A DNA stretch of 32,943 nucleotides from M55B112 sp040880545 (lineage in GTDB: Bacteria; Bacteroidota; Bacteroidia; Bacteroidales; GCA-2748055): positions 1-32,943 of the forward strand of contig JBBDIE010000068.1 of assembly GCA_040880545.1 (NCBI GenBank), written 5' to 3'. The notes under the pieces were generated by a model that was not told the DNA's origin, searched no databases, and saw only the letters and a program-made list of their open reading frames with translations. Made by a program: the position numbers and the translations under genes. Each line of letters starts with the position of its first letter. Within the stretch, counting starts at the first letter, position 1. Below, piece by piece: positions 32,755 through 32,943 of the stretch.

Positions 32755-32943
32755 TTAGGCGTAGCTCTCCAGCAGTACCTCCAGCATTTTCTTTTCTGCA
32801 AAAGAGACCGAGGTACCCGGTCCGAAGATCGCTACTACATCGACAGTACAGTTGATAGTACCTGGAGAAGATATCTCAGCGGGCAGGCTTCTATCCCAGA
32901 GGAAATCTGTCCCACAGTTATGCAAATGTATTTTATTGATCAG
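32755..32943 (-). CDS. Possible C-terminal end of a leftward gene, cut by window edge
   Basis: On the minus strand a frame is open from the window edge for 62 codons to a TAA at 32755-32757, and ends FAEKKMLEVLLESYA. The composition is protein-like, with an NCTVDVVAIFGPGTSVSF stretch that could be beta-strands. No start codon is expected in this fragment and I recognise no family, so this may be a real truncated gene or a chance open frame. Confidence 0.35.
   Translation of the reverse strand: MINKIHLHNCGTDFLWDRSLPAEISSPGTINCTVDVVAIFGPGTSVSFAEKKMLEVLLESYA

Overview
The window looks like a metagenome-assembled piece of a Bacteroidota chromosome, probably a marine or algal-polysaccharide-degrading member of the Bacteroidales/Marinilabiliales type. 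This rests on Bacteroidota -7 promoter boxes (TAnnTTTG), few Shine-Dalgarno sequences, a C-terminal type IX secretion sorting domain, a zinc-free L31 protein, and many lipoprotein and signal-peptide enzymes. A 100-N scaffold gap flanked by an exact 55-bp duplication points to a de Bruijn graph assembly.

Layout. (1) 1-4.1 kb: repeat-rich left end, then a leftward housekeeping operon of an RluB-type pseudouridine synthase with a repetitive basic N-terminus, Era, Der and a small lipoprotein. (2) 4.3-11.2 kb: GlmM, then a tightly packed export unit (membrane-fusion protein, MacB-type permease without ATPase, TolC-type outer membrane protein), then a convergent GlmU-like protein. (3) 11.5-24.9 kb: a catabolic island with a GH92 alpha-mannosidase, five S1-type sulfatases, a right-handed beta-helix (pectate-lyase-3-like) protein and an endonuclease/exonuclease/phosphatase-fold lipoprotein. 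Together these suggest periplasmic or cell-surface dismantling of a sulfated, mannose-containing glycan; no SusC/SusD pair or sulfatase-maturing enzyme is visible. (4) 24.9-30.3 kb: L31, a GNAT-like protein, a class V aminotransferase, a Bax-inhibitor-1 family protein and a flippase. (5) 30.37-31.35 kb: a very unusual tRNA-His locus. (6) 31.35-32.94 kb: an AT-rich tail with a HigB/HigA-type module whose toxin gene carries an in-frame stop, and a truncated leftward ORF.

The most interesting region is the tRNA-His locus. One intact tRNA-His(GTG) is preceded by two identical 160-bp repeats and followed by two identical 216-bp repeats. Each upstream repeat carries the 5' half of the tRNA with an 87-bp insert in the D-loop (between G19 and T20). 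Each downstream repeat carries the 3' half with a different 87-bp insert exactly at the T-stem/T-loop boundary. Both inserts start TCCCGAATTT, enter at GG^TT, share a central CGAGGATnCTCG and fold as two hairpins around it; the stems are kept although the sequences differ. All five tRNA-related copies share an 11-bp anticodon-loop core, GGATTGTGGTT. I know of no named element with this architecture. Copy number should be treated cautiously because short-read assembly handles such arrays badly.

A second repeat family occurs at 73-159, 192-310, 11422-11468 and 15429-15560, between genes at the left end and around the sulfatase/GH92 island.
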